From Bremia lactucae (Eukaryota; Oomycota; Peronosporomycetes; Peronosporales; Peronosporaceae): a stretch of DNA of 64,000 nucleotides. Each line of letters starts with the position of its first letter. Within the stretch, counting starts at the first letter, position 1. Below the pieces are notes generated by a model, which was not told where the DNA came from, did no database searches, and saw nothing but the letters and a program-made list of their open reading frames with translations. The translations under genes and the position numbers were made by a program. Positions 50,237 to 59,864 of the stretch are shown in pieces. The DNA is taken from NCBI RefSeq assembly GCF_004359215.1, contig NC_090625.1:1232830-1296829 (forward strand). The letters are read 5' to 3'.

Positions 50237-50470
50237 CTATGCACAAAATTTTGTTAAAGTAATGGGGCGTGTACGCGTTACGTGAGCCACCACTCCGTGG
50301 TGGCTCACGTAAGAACGAAAAACGCATCGCCTTGTACCTATTGATTTCTTCGTACAGCCATCTTCGCCACCTCGTGTAGTATTTTTTTCCAAATCGGTGC
50401 AGCAACTCTTTGCCTGCCACCCTCAAAATACACAGCGAGCCCACTGAGTTTCGCTTGAGTGAGGGTTATC
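50237..50470. mobile_element. ~230 bp insertion with a perfect hairpin between gag and protease of B5
   Basis: B5 gag stops matching its relatives near 50237 and protease-side sequence resumes near 50470 (CGGGCAAGAATATGCC). The insert has a 16 bp perfect inverted repeat (50278-50293 and 50297-50312, TTACGTGAGCCACCAC / GTGGTGGCTCACGTAA, 3 nt loop). The minus strand is open (YFEGGRQRVAAPIWKKILHE near 50430-50370), but I do not recognise a family. It could be a short DNA transposon (MITE) or a captured gene piece. A clear target duplication was not seen. Confidence 0.55.
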
Positions 50471-50759
50471 AACGGGCAAGAATATGCCAGGGACGTGGGC
50501 GGTCGACAGTGGTGCAACGCATCATATATGCAACGACAAAGCCAAATTTGCAAGTCTCAACGAGCGGGATGAAGGCGAGCTTTCAGTGGCTGACGGCAGC
50601 AAGGCTGCAATTAAGGGTGTGGGAACCATCATCGAGCGAGTGGTCCTACCCAATGGCAACGAATGCAACATCGAGACCACGGATGCACTGTTCGTGCCGA
50701 AAATGAACAAGAATCTGCTTTCGGTGCCGAAGATTAACAAAAGTGGCAATTTTTAAGTA
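50471..50759 (+). pseudogene. Copia-B protease (B5)
   Basis: [20 protein letters not shown] with an intact DSG triad, [40 protein letters not shown] and [20 protein letters not shown], then TAA near 50755. This is the best Copia-B protease here. It cuts Gag-Pol in the parent element. The frame resumes downstream after the stop. Confidence 0.85.
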
Positions 50760-51700
50760 GTGTTTGACGGCGATAACATGCATATTGCGCGGAAGAAAAC
50801 CAAGCAAGTGGTGTTTACGGCGGATCTCGTTGATGGACTCTATTGGCTTCGGGCACCTCAACGGTCAGCAAACATGGCGACCAACATTCGTGTCATCGAT
50901 CTTCATGCGCGTATGGGTCATTCACCACATGAAGTTCTTTGTAAGATGATAACCAGGGGGATGATCAAGCACGCAAAGATGCCTGCCGAAACGAATGCAT
51001 CACGCGTATGCCGCGGATATCAGCAAGGAAAAATGGTCCAAAAACCATTCCCAAGTAATCGTGATAAACGTCGCTACAACACATGCGAGCTTCTCCACTT
51101 CGATATATGTGGTCCCATGGAAGACGTTTCGATCGGGGCAGCCGATACTTGCTAATAATTGTGGATGAACCAAGTGGGTGCATGAAAGGTTTCTGCTTGT
51201 ATGTCAAGTCTGAGAGCGAGAACCTCATCAAGAACTACATTATCAAGATCCAGTTCAGTATGGCAAGAAAGTCAAGTTATTTCGCCATTATGGAGCTCGA
51301 GAATTTGCTACCAACTCGATTAAGAAGTTCTATGAAGATGAAGGCATTGAGCAGCAAATCACGGTCCCATACGCACATCAGACAAATGGGACTGCAGAAC
51401 GCGCCATCCGGACCATCGTGACAATCGGGCGTAGTATGCTACATCACGCCAAGCTGGACAAGTGTTTCTGGGTTGAAGCAGCGATATTGGCAATCTACGT
51501 GAAGAATCGCCTGCCATCGCCCAAGATTCCCGATATGACGCCATGCGAGATTGTGTGCGGGTCCAAGCCAAGCGTCAAACACATGCGTGTTTTTGGATGT
51601 CAGGCATACATTCTGACCCCAAGGGAGAAACGTCTCAAGTGGGATCCCAAAGCTCGAATCAGCATATTCATGGGGTATGAAGAAGTCTCAAGGCATCGAG
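50760..51700 (+). pseudogene. Copia-B GAG-pre-integrase and integrase (B5)
   Basis: Open 50760-51155: [54 protein letters not shown] and [16 protein letters not shown] with the first Asp. A frame change follows. Near 51285 the second catalytic region reads FRHYGAREFATN, Tyr in place of Asp. The Glu is kept in HQTNGTAERAIRTIVTIGRS near 51390. An open stretch 51418-51726 ends with FWVEAAILAIYVKNRLPSPK and KHMRVFGCQAYILTPREKRL. Confidence 0.85.
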
Positions 51701-53096
51701 GCCGGACAAATAGTAATAATGCGTGATATCAACGTTGATGAAGCAACGTTTGAATTTTCGATGGAAAAGTCAAGCGAAATAATCGAAGATGCGATAATGG
51801 ACTTAGATCTTCTCGAGATCAACGAAGGTGAAGTGCGCCATGTCCACAACAAGCAAACAGGCAAGCGCAAAATTCGTCCGAACAACAATGTTGCTCGTAC
51901 GGCTCATCGCCAAGCTGGTTTGGAAAAAGCAAGTGCGCCGGACAACATGCATGATCGTCATCAGAAGAGCAGATCAAGCGCCCGAACGCACCAAGATATA
52001 GCGATGAAGAGGAGAAAGAAGGCATCACCAGTGATCACGACGAAGAATTCCCAACCCCTGCATTCTGGCGTGCGAGTGCCAATGCAGTGGAAGCAAGCGA
52101 TCTAGATGAGCCTGCAACTTTCCAAGATGCTATCAGTGGACCAAGCCAAGTGCATTGGCGTAAGGCCACTCAAGCAGAACTCGAGTCGATGCAAAAACGT
52201 GGTGTTTCTCGTGCTGCCAAGTTACCAAACAACCAGCGCGCAATCGGCACCAAGTGGGTGTTTAAATTAAGCGCAAGGCAGATGGATCGATCGACAAATT
52301 CAAGGCTCGTCTCGTCGCTAAAGGATTCAAGCAGCAATACGGCATCAACTACACGGAAACTTTCTCACCGGTGGTCAGGTACGTGACTTTACGCATGGTT
52401 ATTGCAATCACAAAGTACTTCGACTGGCCACTTGACCAACTGGACGTAGTTACAGCGTTCGTGTATGGTGTCATGAAAGAACAAGTATTCTGTCATTCTA
52501 AGAGGTGTTGAGATGGATGGTGACTTTGACTGCTTGAAATTGGTAAAGGCAATCTACGGTCTCAAGCAATCTACGGTCTCAAGCAAGCTTCACGAGTTTG
52601 GAACGAGACTTTCGATGAATTTGTGCGCTCAATTGGATTTCAAGCATCGGCATTCGACCCATGTCTATACATCAAAGTTGTGTATGGTCTTTGTGTACTT
52701 CTTCTGATTTACGTGGATGACGTCCTGGTGACAGAAAGCTCAGCGAAACTCATTGCGCGCACGAAGATCGACTTCGAGATGACCGACAGCGGCAAGTGTA
52801 CATTTGTGTTGTGCATCGAATTGGTGGACGGACCTGATCGTAGTATCACCATGCGTCAACCACGCTATGTCAATGACATTCTCAAGCGTTTCGGCATGAG
52901 CAAGTGCATGGCCCCCGTCAGCCCGGTTGATTTAAGCTCTCGACTTCTCCCAAGCAAGGATGCAACCAACATGGATGCACAGTTTCGAAAAGCAGTAGGT
53001 GCTTTAATGCACCTGATGACTGCAACGCGTCCAGACATTGCATATACTGTAGGCTATGTGTCGCGTTTTATGGAGAACCCACAGCAGGATCATTAG
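51701..53096 (+). pseudogene. Copia-B reverse transcriptase (B5), frameshifted by a 17 bp duplication
   Basis: Acidic linker (MDLDLLEINEGEVRHVHNKQ), then FQDAISGPSQVHWRKATQAE, NNQRAIGTKWVFKL, LVAKGFKQQYGINYTETFSP and WPLDQLDVVTAFVYG (to 52470). KAIYGLKQS near 52545 is followed by a 17 bp tandem duplication (AATCTACGGTCTCAAGC at 52551-52567 and 52568-52584) that breaks the frame. The catalytic YVDD (LIYVDDVLVTESSA near 52708) is intact, then DFEMTDSGKCTFVLCIELVD, MRQPRYVNDILKRFGM and DIAYTVGYVSRFMENPQQDH. Confidence 0.85.
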
Positions 53097-53645
53097 ATCG
53101 CAGTGAAGCGTATTTTTCGCTACTTACAAGGGGCGAAGTCACATTTAATCCGCTATCAACCAAGCGACAAGGTTGACTTTTGTGGGTATTCTGATGCGGA
53201 CTGGGCCGGTGACCATGTTGATCGCAAGCCGACTTCGGAATTCGCGTTTATGCTTCTCGTTGTCCCATAAGCTGGGGGAGCAAGAAGCAGTCAAGCGTAT
53301 CGCTGACGACGAGTGAGGCAGAATACATCGCGCTAAGTCTGGCAATTCAGGAAGGCAAGTGAATTCACCGTCTAGCTAATGATTCAGGACCAGAGCTTGT
53401 TATCTTCGAGGATAACCAATCGTGCATAAAGATGACAAAGAATCCGGTAAATCATGGTCGAGCCAAGCACATCGACATCAAGTATCATCACATCCGTGAC
53501 GCAGTCAAGTGTGGCGAAGTGCACCTTGAATACTGTGAGACGTCGAACATGTTCGCAGACATAATGACAAAGGGACTGCCCGGACCGCGCCACAAGGATA
53601 TGACTGTGACGCTTGGTCTTCATGCGAGTTCGCATTGAGGGGGCG
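53097..53645 (+). pseudogene. Copia-B RNase H and polypurine tract (B5)
   Basis: KRIFRYLQGAKSHLIRYQPS, FCGYSDADWAGDHVDRKPTS (53180-53240), a frame change, SSVSLTTSEAEYIALSLAIQ-like, and FEDNQSCIKMTKNPVNHGRA. KHIDIKYHHIRDAVKCGEVH and ADIMTKGLPGPRHKDMTVTL end at a TGA near 53637. The purine run TTGAGGGGGCG (53635-53645) abuts the 3' LTR. The RNase H catalytic DADWAGD is intact. Confidence 0.85.
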
Positions 53646-53893
53646 TATTGAGGGTTCTGGGTTTCAGGTGACGTACACAACCCGAACCGGTCCAATCCGA
53701 ACCGCATTTTAGCATAGTTCTTAGTATACTATAGTATAGTGAATTAGGCCATGTAGAAATGAGGGGTTACGGAAGTAGAATTGTAAGTCCCAACAAATCA
53801 ATCACTTCCATGTATTCCTTCTCCGACATAAGTGTCTTCGCCTCTTCGCGCAGACTCCTCGCTTCGCTCCCTTCTTCCTCACGCCTTTCAGCA
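53646..53893 (+). mobile_element. Copia-B 3' LTR (B5)
   Basis: A 248 bp mate of 49124-49389, TATTGAGGGTTCTGGG to CGCCTTTCAGCA. The flank on the right (GGTTT) does not match the left flank GTGCC, and minus-strand Gypsy-1 sequence starts at once. So the right junction has been rearranged, or the element ends were joined to unrelated DNA. Confidence 0.85.
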
Positions 53894-54972
53894 GGTTTAA
53901 CAGAGCCTAGGTCTTCCTTAGTAGCCCCGCATTCACTGGGTATCGACGTTTTCCCGCACCGTACCAGATCTCTGGTATAGGTCGGAGTTGGAGCTCTTTC
54001 GAGCTTTATGCGAATTTTGTAGGGGGTGGGCCGGACGTAAATGTTTCATACTTCAGCACATATAACATCTACGGATGGTCTTATACTGTTGCACAGCATG
54101 AAGCGCCTCTTCTCCTTCCTCAACGAGGCTTAAATCCATGGGTTTCGCTCTAATAGACGGAAGCCATGTGCTCGAAGAGCTTGTTCGGTAAACAGGCGTG
54201 CTAACGCGAGCAGGCTTAAAGTCGAACTCAGCGCGTAGCGCTATGGCAACTGCCTCTTTGAAAGTAGCAGGATGAGATCGGAATAATTCCGTTCGGGCAA
54301 CGCCCTCATTGAGACCCCCATAAAGATAATTACTACAATTGCTTCTCGCACCGGGTCTTGATGCATAGATGCAATGAGAGTTCTTAACTCCTGGACAAAG
54401 TCACCTAGGGTTCTTTTACCCTGTCAAGTTGCTAAAAGCTGTGCTCGCATGCGAAAAGCCTGATCAGGCGGTGCAAACATGCTGGTCATTTGCTGTCTCA
54501 GCGAATCCCATGAGGGAAAAGCGTCGTTTATGGACGTGCTGCACGATAGTGCCCACTCCATGGCTCTACCTCTAAGTTTGGAAATGGCCATAGCCACCTT
54601 TTGCTGTTCTGTTAAGAACAAGGCGGAATCAATGTACATTTCCATCTGCTTAATTAAAAAAGGGAGATTTTTCCCCTTTTTTCCCTTTTTTCCCTCAAAT
54701 GTCTTCACATTAACAGTTAGAGGTCGAGCCATCGGCTCTGAGTCAGGTACAGCGATATACCGGGTTGGCATAGATGCCGCTAAGTGGTCCTGTACCTGAC
54801 CGATCAGGGAGGTTTCGTATCGCATGAAGACTTCAAGCCTTGCATGCAGGACCCAAATAAGTTTTTGAGCTTGTCATAAGCGGCGCGTTGCGCTTCTGAC
54901 AGTTCTGGGCCCTCTTCAATTTTCGTGAGGGTTTAGTCTTGTAAAGACTCAGGCGTAGATTGTCTACGAGTG
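53894..54972 (-). pseudogene. Gypsy-1 gag (G1-c)
   Basis: Minus strand. YETSLIGQVQDHLAASMPTR (54810), KVKTFEGKKGKKGKNLPFLI, SKLRGRAMEWALSCSTSIND and FPSWDSLRQQMTSMFAPPDQ (to 54424), then LVQELRTLIASMHQDPV-like and a zinc-knuckle relic near 54060. The basic tail KARKSSNSDLYQR near 54010-53970 leads to a LGSVEP fragment at 53895. It is collinear, unlike G1-a. The 5' untranslated end is cut at 54972 by the Copia-A element A13; the primer-site tail and LTR continue at 59865. Confidence 0.85.
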
Positions 54973-55198
54973 TTATGAAACGGTCAAGTGAGCGAAGTTT
55001 AGCAAAATGCAAACTGAATGTTTTTAAGGTCCTTAATTCGCAAGCCTATTGCTACCTCTAAGCCAATCATCACTTCTAGCCAATTATAGTTCATAGAACC
55101 TTCTAGAAGCGGATGACGTCATCTACTGACGTCATACCGGTATATACTGGTACATACTGGTAGTCACTTGGTCAGGTCGAGTCGCTTCCTCGCCAACA
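54973..55198 (-). mobile_element. Copia-A 3' LTR (A13)
   Basis: A 226 bp LTR, TTATGAAACGGTC on the left, CCTCGCCAACA on the right, with TGACGTCA at 55114-55121 and 55127-55134 and ACCGGTATATACTGGTAC repeats. Compared with its mate it keeps about 15 bp (CGGTCAAGTGAGCG region) that the 5' LTR has lost. Confidence 0.85.
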
Positions 55199-55769
55199 CT
55201 CCCACTCGACTCGACACTTGGTGCTATCACTCCCAGCATACATCGAAGGTGTTCAAACTGTATAGCAGGAATCGGCTTGGTCATCATGTCTGCTTTCATT
55301 GCCTTTGTCAAGCAGCATTGCAGCACCACTTGGCCGTCTTCAACCCTTTCTCGCACAAAGTGATAGCTCATGCCGATGTCCTTGGTTCTCTTGTGAAACT
55401 CCGGATTCTTGGCCAACGCAATCGCACCTGATTGTCTTCATACACCTTGACAGCTTTGTTGCTCTTCATCTCACCAAGCTCGCATAAAAATGTCTTGAGC
55501 CAAATTGCTTCTTGTACTGCTTCCGTCAGCGCCATGTACTCTGCCTCCGTCGATGACAACGCCACCGTGCGCTGCTTCTTGCTCCTCCAGCTATTACACC
55601 CGTTATTCATCACGAAAGCGTATCCACTTGTACTTCGTCGCGTCTCCACATCAACAGCCCAATCTGCGTCTGAGTATCCTTGCAGTTTAGCGATACCATC
55701 ACGTGAGAAATCAAGCCCATGCGTCGGTGTAGCTTGAAGATACCGCAACACACGCTTATAGCCTGCCAA
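55199..55769 (-). pseudogene. Copia-A RNase H (A13)
   Basis: A 133-codon open stretch (55769-55368): YKRVLRYLQATPTHGLDFSR, LQGYSDADWAVDVETRRSTS, NNGCNSWRSKKQRTVALSST, EAEYMALTEAVQEAIWLKTF and NKAVKVYEDNQVRLRW, then a frame change. DADWAVD replaces the usual DADWAGD but keeps the catalytic Asp. ADMMTKPIPAIQFEHLRCML follows, then GTGGGAG purine-rich sequence at the LTR. Confidence 0.85.
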
Positions 55770-56573
55770 TGTATTGGACAGGGATCAGCCGCAAATTGAC
55801 TCAATGCTCCCACTGCAACAGCAAGGTCCGGACGAGTCGCAACCATCAAGTATATGATACCTCCAATGGCACTCCGGTAGGGTACGTTCTTCATTGTTTC
55901 CTCATGATTGCAGCCGCCTTCACACATGTTCTTGGTCAGTCTAAGTCCAGGATCTTGAGGCGTCTTCACGGGCTTGCTGTCATGCATACCAAACTTGGTT
56001 AAAACAGACTTGAGAAACTTGGTTTGCCGCATCGTCACATGACCAGCTGCATGATCAATGTTGATTTCCACACCAAGAAAATACTTCAGCTCACCGACAT
56101 CCGTCATCTCGAATCGGTCACTCAACGCACGGTTCGTTGACGTGAGAACTCGTCGTTGCTACTTGCGATGATCAGATCGTCAGCATACAAAACAACAAAG
56201 AATATGTCGCTGTCGTCTCGCTTAACGTACACGCAGTGATCTGATTCACACTTGACGAAACCCATCTTGATCATGAAGTCATCGATGGTCTGATTCCACA
56301 TACGGGGTGATTGCTTCAACCCGTATAGTGACCTTTTTAGCTTGCACACGTAATCTGGACGACCAGCATCGACATATCCATCTGGCTGCACCATGTAGAT
56401 ATCTTCATCTAATCCACCATTTAGGAACGCTGTCTTGATATCCATCTGATGCAACTTCAGCGTATACTTGGCAGCCAAACTCAGAACAATTCGAATCGAC
56501 GTAAATTTTGCCACCGGCGCATAGGTTTCTTCGTAATCGACTCCATACTTCTGTGGGAATCCCTTAGCCACTA
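55770..56573 (-). pseudogene. Copia-A reverse transcriptase (A13), split by a solo LTR
   Basis: Minus-strand open stretch 56619-56122: [60 protein letters not shown] and catalytic [14 protein letters not shown] near 56190 (YADD, both Asp kept). After a frameshift near 56125 come DRFEMTDVGELKYFLGVEIN, MRQTKFLKSVLTKFGMHDSK and YLMVATRPDLAVAVGALSQF. The RT entry is interrupted at 56573 by the Gypsy-1 LTR and resumes at 57057. Confidence 0.85.
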
Positions 56574-57056
56574 TGTAATACGGGCACACATCGGTTGGAG
56601 AACCGTTGTTGTTGTACATTTATTTTATGGGTTCAATCCCTTTTATCTAATTTTAAAATAGTTAGTTGCTTAAATCCCATTTATTATGGGTAACAAATGT
56701 GGACTCCGCCAGATATAAATCTGGCGGCCAAAATCTATTTAATTAGCTAGAGTAAGAATTTAAGATTTAAATAAATATATAAAGTGCAGTTCCCCTTTTG
56801 ATCTTAAAAGCGTTAAGTGCCTTCTAAGGCTTGCGCATTAATCTGTAAGAGATAGAAGCCTTTCTAAGGTATGTCCTCTTGGGCACTGGTTGCCACTTGG
56901 TTCTACGTACCCCTAAATCCCTTGAACAGGATTCCTTAAGCTTTAATAGCTTGTACGACTCCCTGAGTTGTTAAACTCATCGGTACAATAAAACTAAGAG
57001 ACTCTTTGAGTCTGAAGGTCTTCCTCTAACTTTAGGAGCGATGTAGCTCCGCTACA
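56574..57056 (+). mobile_element. Solo Gypsy-1 LTR inside A13
   Basis: A 483 bp LTR, TGTAATACGGGCACACATCGG...GCTCCGCTACA, opposite in orientation to the other Gypsy-1 LTRs. Flanks are CACTA (56569-56573) and CAGTA (57057-57061), a 5 bp target duplication with one mismatch. No internal sequence or primer site is attached, so it is a solo LTR left by recombination between two LTRs. Excising it rejoins the RT codons ARLVAKG. Confidence 0.9.
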
Positions 57057-57660
57057 CAGTAGACGTGCCTTATACCGCTCAACTTTGCCATCTGGAGTCT
57101 CCTTGACTCAGAACACCCATCTGCAGTGCGCCCCTTTGGCAATGGTACAATGTTACATGTATCATTTTTCTGTAGCGAGTCATACTCCGAATCGCACGCT
57201 TCCTTCCATTTCACTGCGTCACTGGATTCCATAGCCGACTTAAACGTAGTCGGCATATCTCCCACTGAATCCATGACGTATGCAGCTTCGTAATGTGTTG
57301 CATCTTGAGCTGCTGCTAACATCTCATCAAGACCTTGACGTCTTTTGTAATTCGCGGATTGCTTGGCGCTTAGAGTGTATGTTGCTTTCTCCAACGACTG
57401 TGTCCGTTGGTGTCTCTTACTGCTGGACTCCATTTCCGCATCTTGCGCAGTATCTTCTTCTTGTTCCTGCGGCGATTCATCATCCGCCGCCTCTTCATCT
57501 TCAATGACAACGTCCTGCTGAAAGTAGTTGCGTCTTCCAGTGTCGAAAATGTTTTTATGAACGGAGCATCCCGACTTACCAGTATGCGGCGACTGTCCAG
57601 CTCCTCGAATCGATACGCTTTCTCATGATCCGAATATCCAAGATACCGGCAGCGTACTGC
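57057..57660 (-). pseudogene. Copia-A RT entry and integrase-RT linker (A13)
   Basis: Minus strand. [40 protein letters not shown] and SSDAVKWKEACDSEYDSLQK (57380-57165) are the linker, then a shifted RT entry (TIVPLPKG-like, GRRWVF relic, RYKARL). Upstream, acidic DEEAADDESPQEQEE-type residues lie near 57510-57460. Frame changes occur near 57430 and 57150. Confidence 0.75.
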
Positions 57661-58230
57661 CGAGAATCAAATTAGGCACGCTTTTCCTTTGGCACCATCA
57701 CATACGCGTGACAACCAAACACCTTCAGGTTAGCCAGCAATGGTGTCTTGCCTGTCCAAACTTGGTGTGGCAATTTGTCATGGCTGACAGCACGTGTTGG
57801 ACATCTACTGCGGAGAAACGTAGCTGTCATGACAGCTTCGCCCCAGTACTCTTTGGACAGTCCAGCGTGTTTTTTCATGCAACGCGCACACTCTACCAAC
57901 GTTCGATTCATCCGCTCGGCGACCCCGTCAACTGAGGAGTGGTAGGCGGCGTGAATATTTGCATGATTCCTCGATCACTGCAAAACTTGGCCTTATCACG
58001 CGAATTATACTCGCCGCCATTGTCATTGCGAATGGTCTTTACCCGCTTGCCCGTTCGTGTTTCAGCATACACAACAAACAAGTACACCTTGCAAAAATGT
58101 GATTTGTCGTCGATAAAGTGACAAAATAGCGCTTCCCGCTGAACGTCGGCGTCTACATGGGACCACAATATCACTGTGAACGACTTCCAGAACTTGCATC
58201 GCACGATTGGGTGATGACTTGGCATAGCTC
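57661..58230 (-). pseudogene. Copia-A integrase (A13)
   Basis: Minus strand. The catalytic core at 58225-57908 has FIDDKSHFCKVYLFVVYAET, TIRNDNGGEYNSRDKAKFCS with the second Asp, and a frameshift near 57920 before ERMNRTLVECARC with the Glu region. The first Asp segment near 58170 is scrambled by small indels. An open stretch 57911-57672 has WGEAVMTATFLRSRCPTRAV, WTGKTPLLANLKVFGCHAYV then a TAA near 57672. Confidence 0.8.
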
Positions 58231-58860
58231 ACTCGCGTTTGCTAACCGAGTGAGCATCCATCATACACCTCCCACTGCTTCACTGATGCAATGTTAATGC
58301 CAACACCATAATTTCTCTTCACAATAGCATCAAGACCGCCATGACCAATGTGACCAAGTCGAAGATTCCAGAGGTACGACGTGGTGTCCCCATGGTATAC
58401 CATCGATCTTGTTGTATTGGTCTCGTCCATCAGAATAGGCGTCATGCAAAGCTTGAACAATTCTTTGCCTTCACGCGCTCCAAGCTTCCAGCGAAGATCT
58501 TTTGTTTCCACAAAACAACCATCGCGCTCCAGCGTATCTGGCCCAACATCATTTGTGAAGCGGCCAACCGAAAACAACTTTCCGAAAGCTTTCATCGACA
58601 TCACTATGTCGCCCATTCCCACCGGTTGGACCACACCGTCGTCAGCGAGATGCACATTTGTTGAAGAGATAGTCTTGCAATTCTTCATGTACTATTTCGA
58701 GTACGTCATGTGTTGCGTCGGTCCTGAGTCAACCAACCACACACATTCCGACTTGGTAGCACTTGGATCACCACCAACCGAGAACGGAAAATCACCGAGT
58801 TGTCTTCTACTTGCACGATATTTGCTGTTTGTGACCTCTGTCGCTGCGCATTCTTGCGGA
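58231..58860 (-). pseudogene. Copia-A protease and GAG-pre-integrase (A13)
   Basis: Minus strand. CVWLVDSGPTQHMTYSK (58740-58690) keeps the DSG triad. A TAG near 58690 separates it from MKNCKTISSTNVHLADDGVV, VGMGDIVMSMKAFGKLFSVG (shortened, with the KGVWYIPKLSR part missing), FTNDVGPDTLERDGCFVETK, LRWKLGAREGKELFKLCMTP and LWNLRLGHIGHGGLDAIVKR (58370-58310). Confidence 0.8.
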
Positions 58861-58861
58861 G

Positions 58862-59602
58862 TCACACTGGACACTTCGCAATCCAATGTCCATGCTCACC
58901 ACAATAATGACATGCGCTGCTCGTCTTGACAGGCGCTTGTCGTACTCCCTTGCACTTTCCTTGATCGCTCGACATAAACGCTTGACCTTGACCGTGGGCG
59001 GCTCCCTCGATGCCGCCACCTTGTTCCTTGCGCTTCATGTCCTCGTGCAACAGTCGAGACGTCACCAGTTCCCATGACAGCGAGTCTGCTCTTGACTCCA
59101 TTGCCGTGATCAGGAACGCAAACGAATCACTGAGGCTTCCCAAGAGAGTGATGACGAAGTCGTCTTCACTAACCGGAGCTCCCACTGCATCCAGCTGCTC
59201 CGCCAGGGTCTTTAACTTGTTAATGTGCTGTAGCACATCATCACCCTCATCCATTTTGGCCTTAAAGAAGCGTCGACGAAGAAAGAGCTTATTCGCCAAG
59301 CTCTTTTTCTGGAAGTGTCCCTCCAGCCGTGACCATGCATCGTGCGCTCCACTTGCCGAGCGAACCAGAGGCAGCTCCGAATTCTCCATCGCAAGACAGA
59401 TAATCGCCAGCGCCTCTCGAGACTTACGCTTGTAAGTTGTCTGATCCAGCGTACTGGTCAGGTGCTCGAGCTTCACCTCCCCGCTTGTCACTTCCCACAG
59501 GTCCCTTTCCTCCAGCACCATTTGCATCTTGAACTTCCACGTATGAAAATTCATACCATCAAACTTGTTGATGCGAGAAGAGGTGGCGGAAGCGGAATCC
59601 AT
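58862..59602 (-). CDS. Copia-A gag, longest open frame in the window (A13)
   Basis: A 246-codon open frame on the minus strand. RINKFDGMNFHTWKFKMQMV, LEERDLWEVTSGEVKLEHLT, TYKRKSREALAIICLAMENS, SRLEGHFQKKSLANKLFLRR, DDVLQHINKLKTLAEQLDAV, DFVITLLGSLSDSFAFLITA and SWELVTSRLLHEDMKRKEQG lead to an intact CX2CX4HX4C knuckle CHYCGEHGHWIAKC. Gag would assemble the particle and bind element RNA. The primer-site ATG (near 59651) is one base out of frame, so the chosen start is the internal ATG at 59602. It ends next to the protease in another frame. Confidence 0.85.
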   Translation of the reverse strand: MDSASATSSRINKFDGMNFHTWKFKMQMVLEERDLWEVTSGEVKLEHLTSTLDQTTYKRKSREALAIICLAMENSELPLVRSASGAHDAWSRLEGHFQKKSLANKLFLRRRFFKAKMDEGDDVLQHINKLKTLAEQLDAVGAPVSEDDFVITLLGSLSDSFAFLITAMESRADSLSWELVTSRLLHEDMKRKEQGGGIEGAAHGQGQAFMSSDQGKCKGVRQAPVKTSSACHYCGEHGHWIAKCPV

Positions 59603-59644
59603 GGCAAGGCGAAGTCAGCGTCGGGGGCAAAGAAGGCGGGTCTT

Positions 59645-59656
59645 GGGCTCATAACC
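59645..59656 (-). promoter_or_regulatory. Copia-A primer-binding site (A13)
   Basis: Minus strand GGTTATGAGCCC beside the 5' LTR. The embedded ATG opens MSPRPAFFAPDADFALP, which runs one base out of frame with the 246-codon gag because a T is missing near 59610 compared with relatives (TTCGCCTTTGCC). Confidence 0.8.
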
Positions 59657-59864
59657 TAATAGTATAGCAAAATGCAAAGTGAATATTTTTAAGGTCCTTA
59701 GTTCGCAAACCTATTGCTACCTCTAAGCCAGTCATTACTTCTAGCCAATCATAGCTCATAAAACCTTCTAGAAGCTGATGACGTCATCTAATGACGTCAT
59801 TACCGGTATACACTGGTATATACTGGTAGTCTCTTGGTCGGGTCGAGCCGCTTCCTCGCCAACA
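59657..59864 (-). mobile_element. Copia-A 5' LTR (A13)
   Basis: A 208 bp mate of 54973-55198, with TGACGTCA at 59779-59786 and 59792-59799, the TTTAAGGTCC promoter-proximal part, and about 15 bp missing near its inner end. The difference between the two LTRs shows the insertion is old. Confidence 0.85.

Larger units (their letters stand above)
54973..59864 (-). mobile_element. Complete Copia-A element A13 inserted in Gypsy-1
   Basis: A 4.9 kb minus-strand element with LTRs at 54973-55198 and 59657-59864, flanked by GAGTG (54968-54972) and GTGTG (59865-59869), a 5 bp target duplication with one mismatch. It lies between the Gypsy-1 gag leader and its LTR, a few bases from the Gypsy-1 primer-binding site. 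Inside its RT is a solo Gypsy-1 LTR (56574-57056). All modules are present in normal order: gag, protease, integrase, RT, RNase H. Confidence 0.85.

Noticed and set aside
54479..54799. 106-codon plus-strand frame
   Set aside because: Antisense to Gypsy-1 gag, which carries the family motifs on the minus strand.
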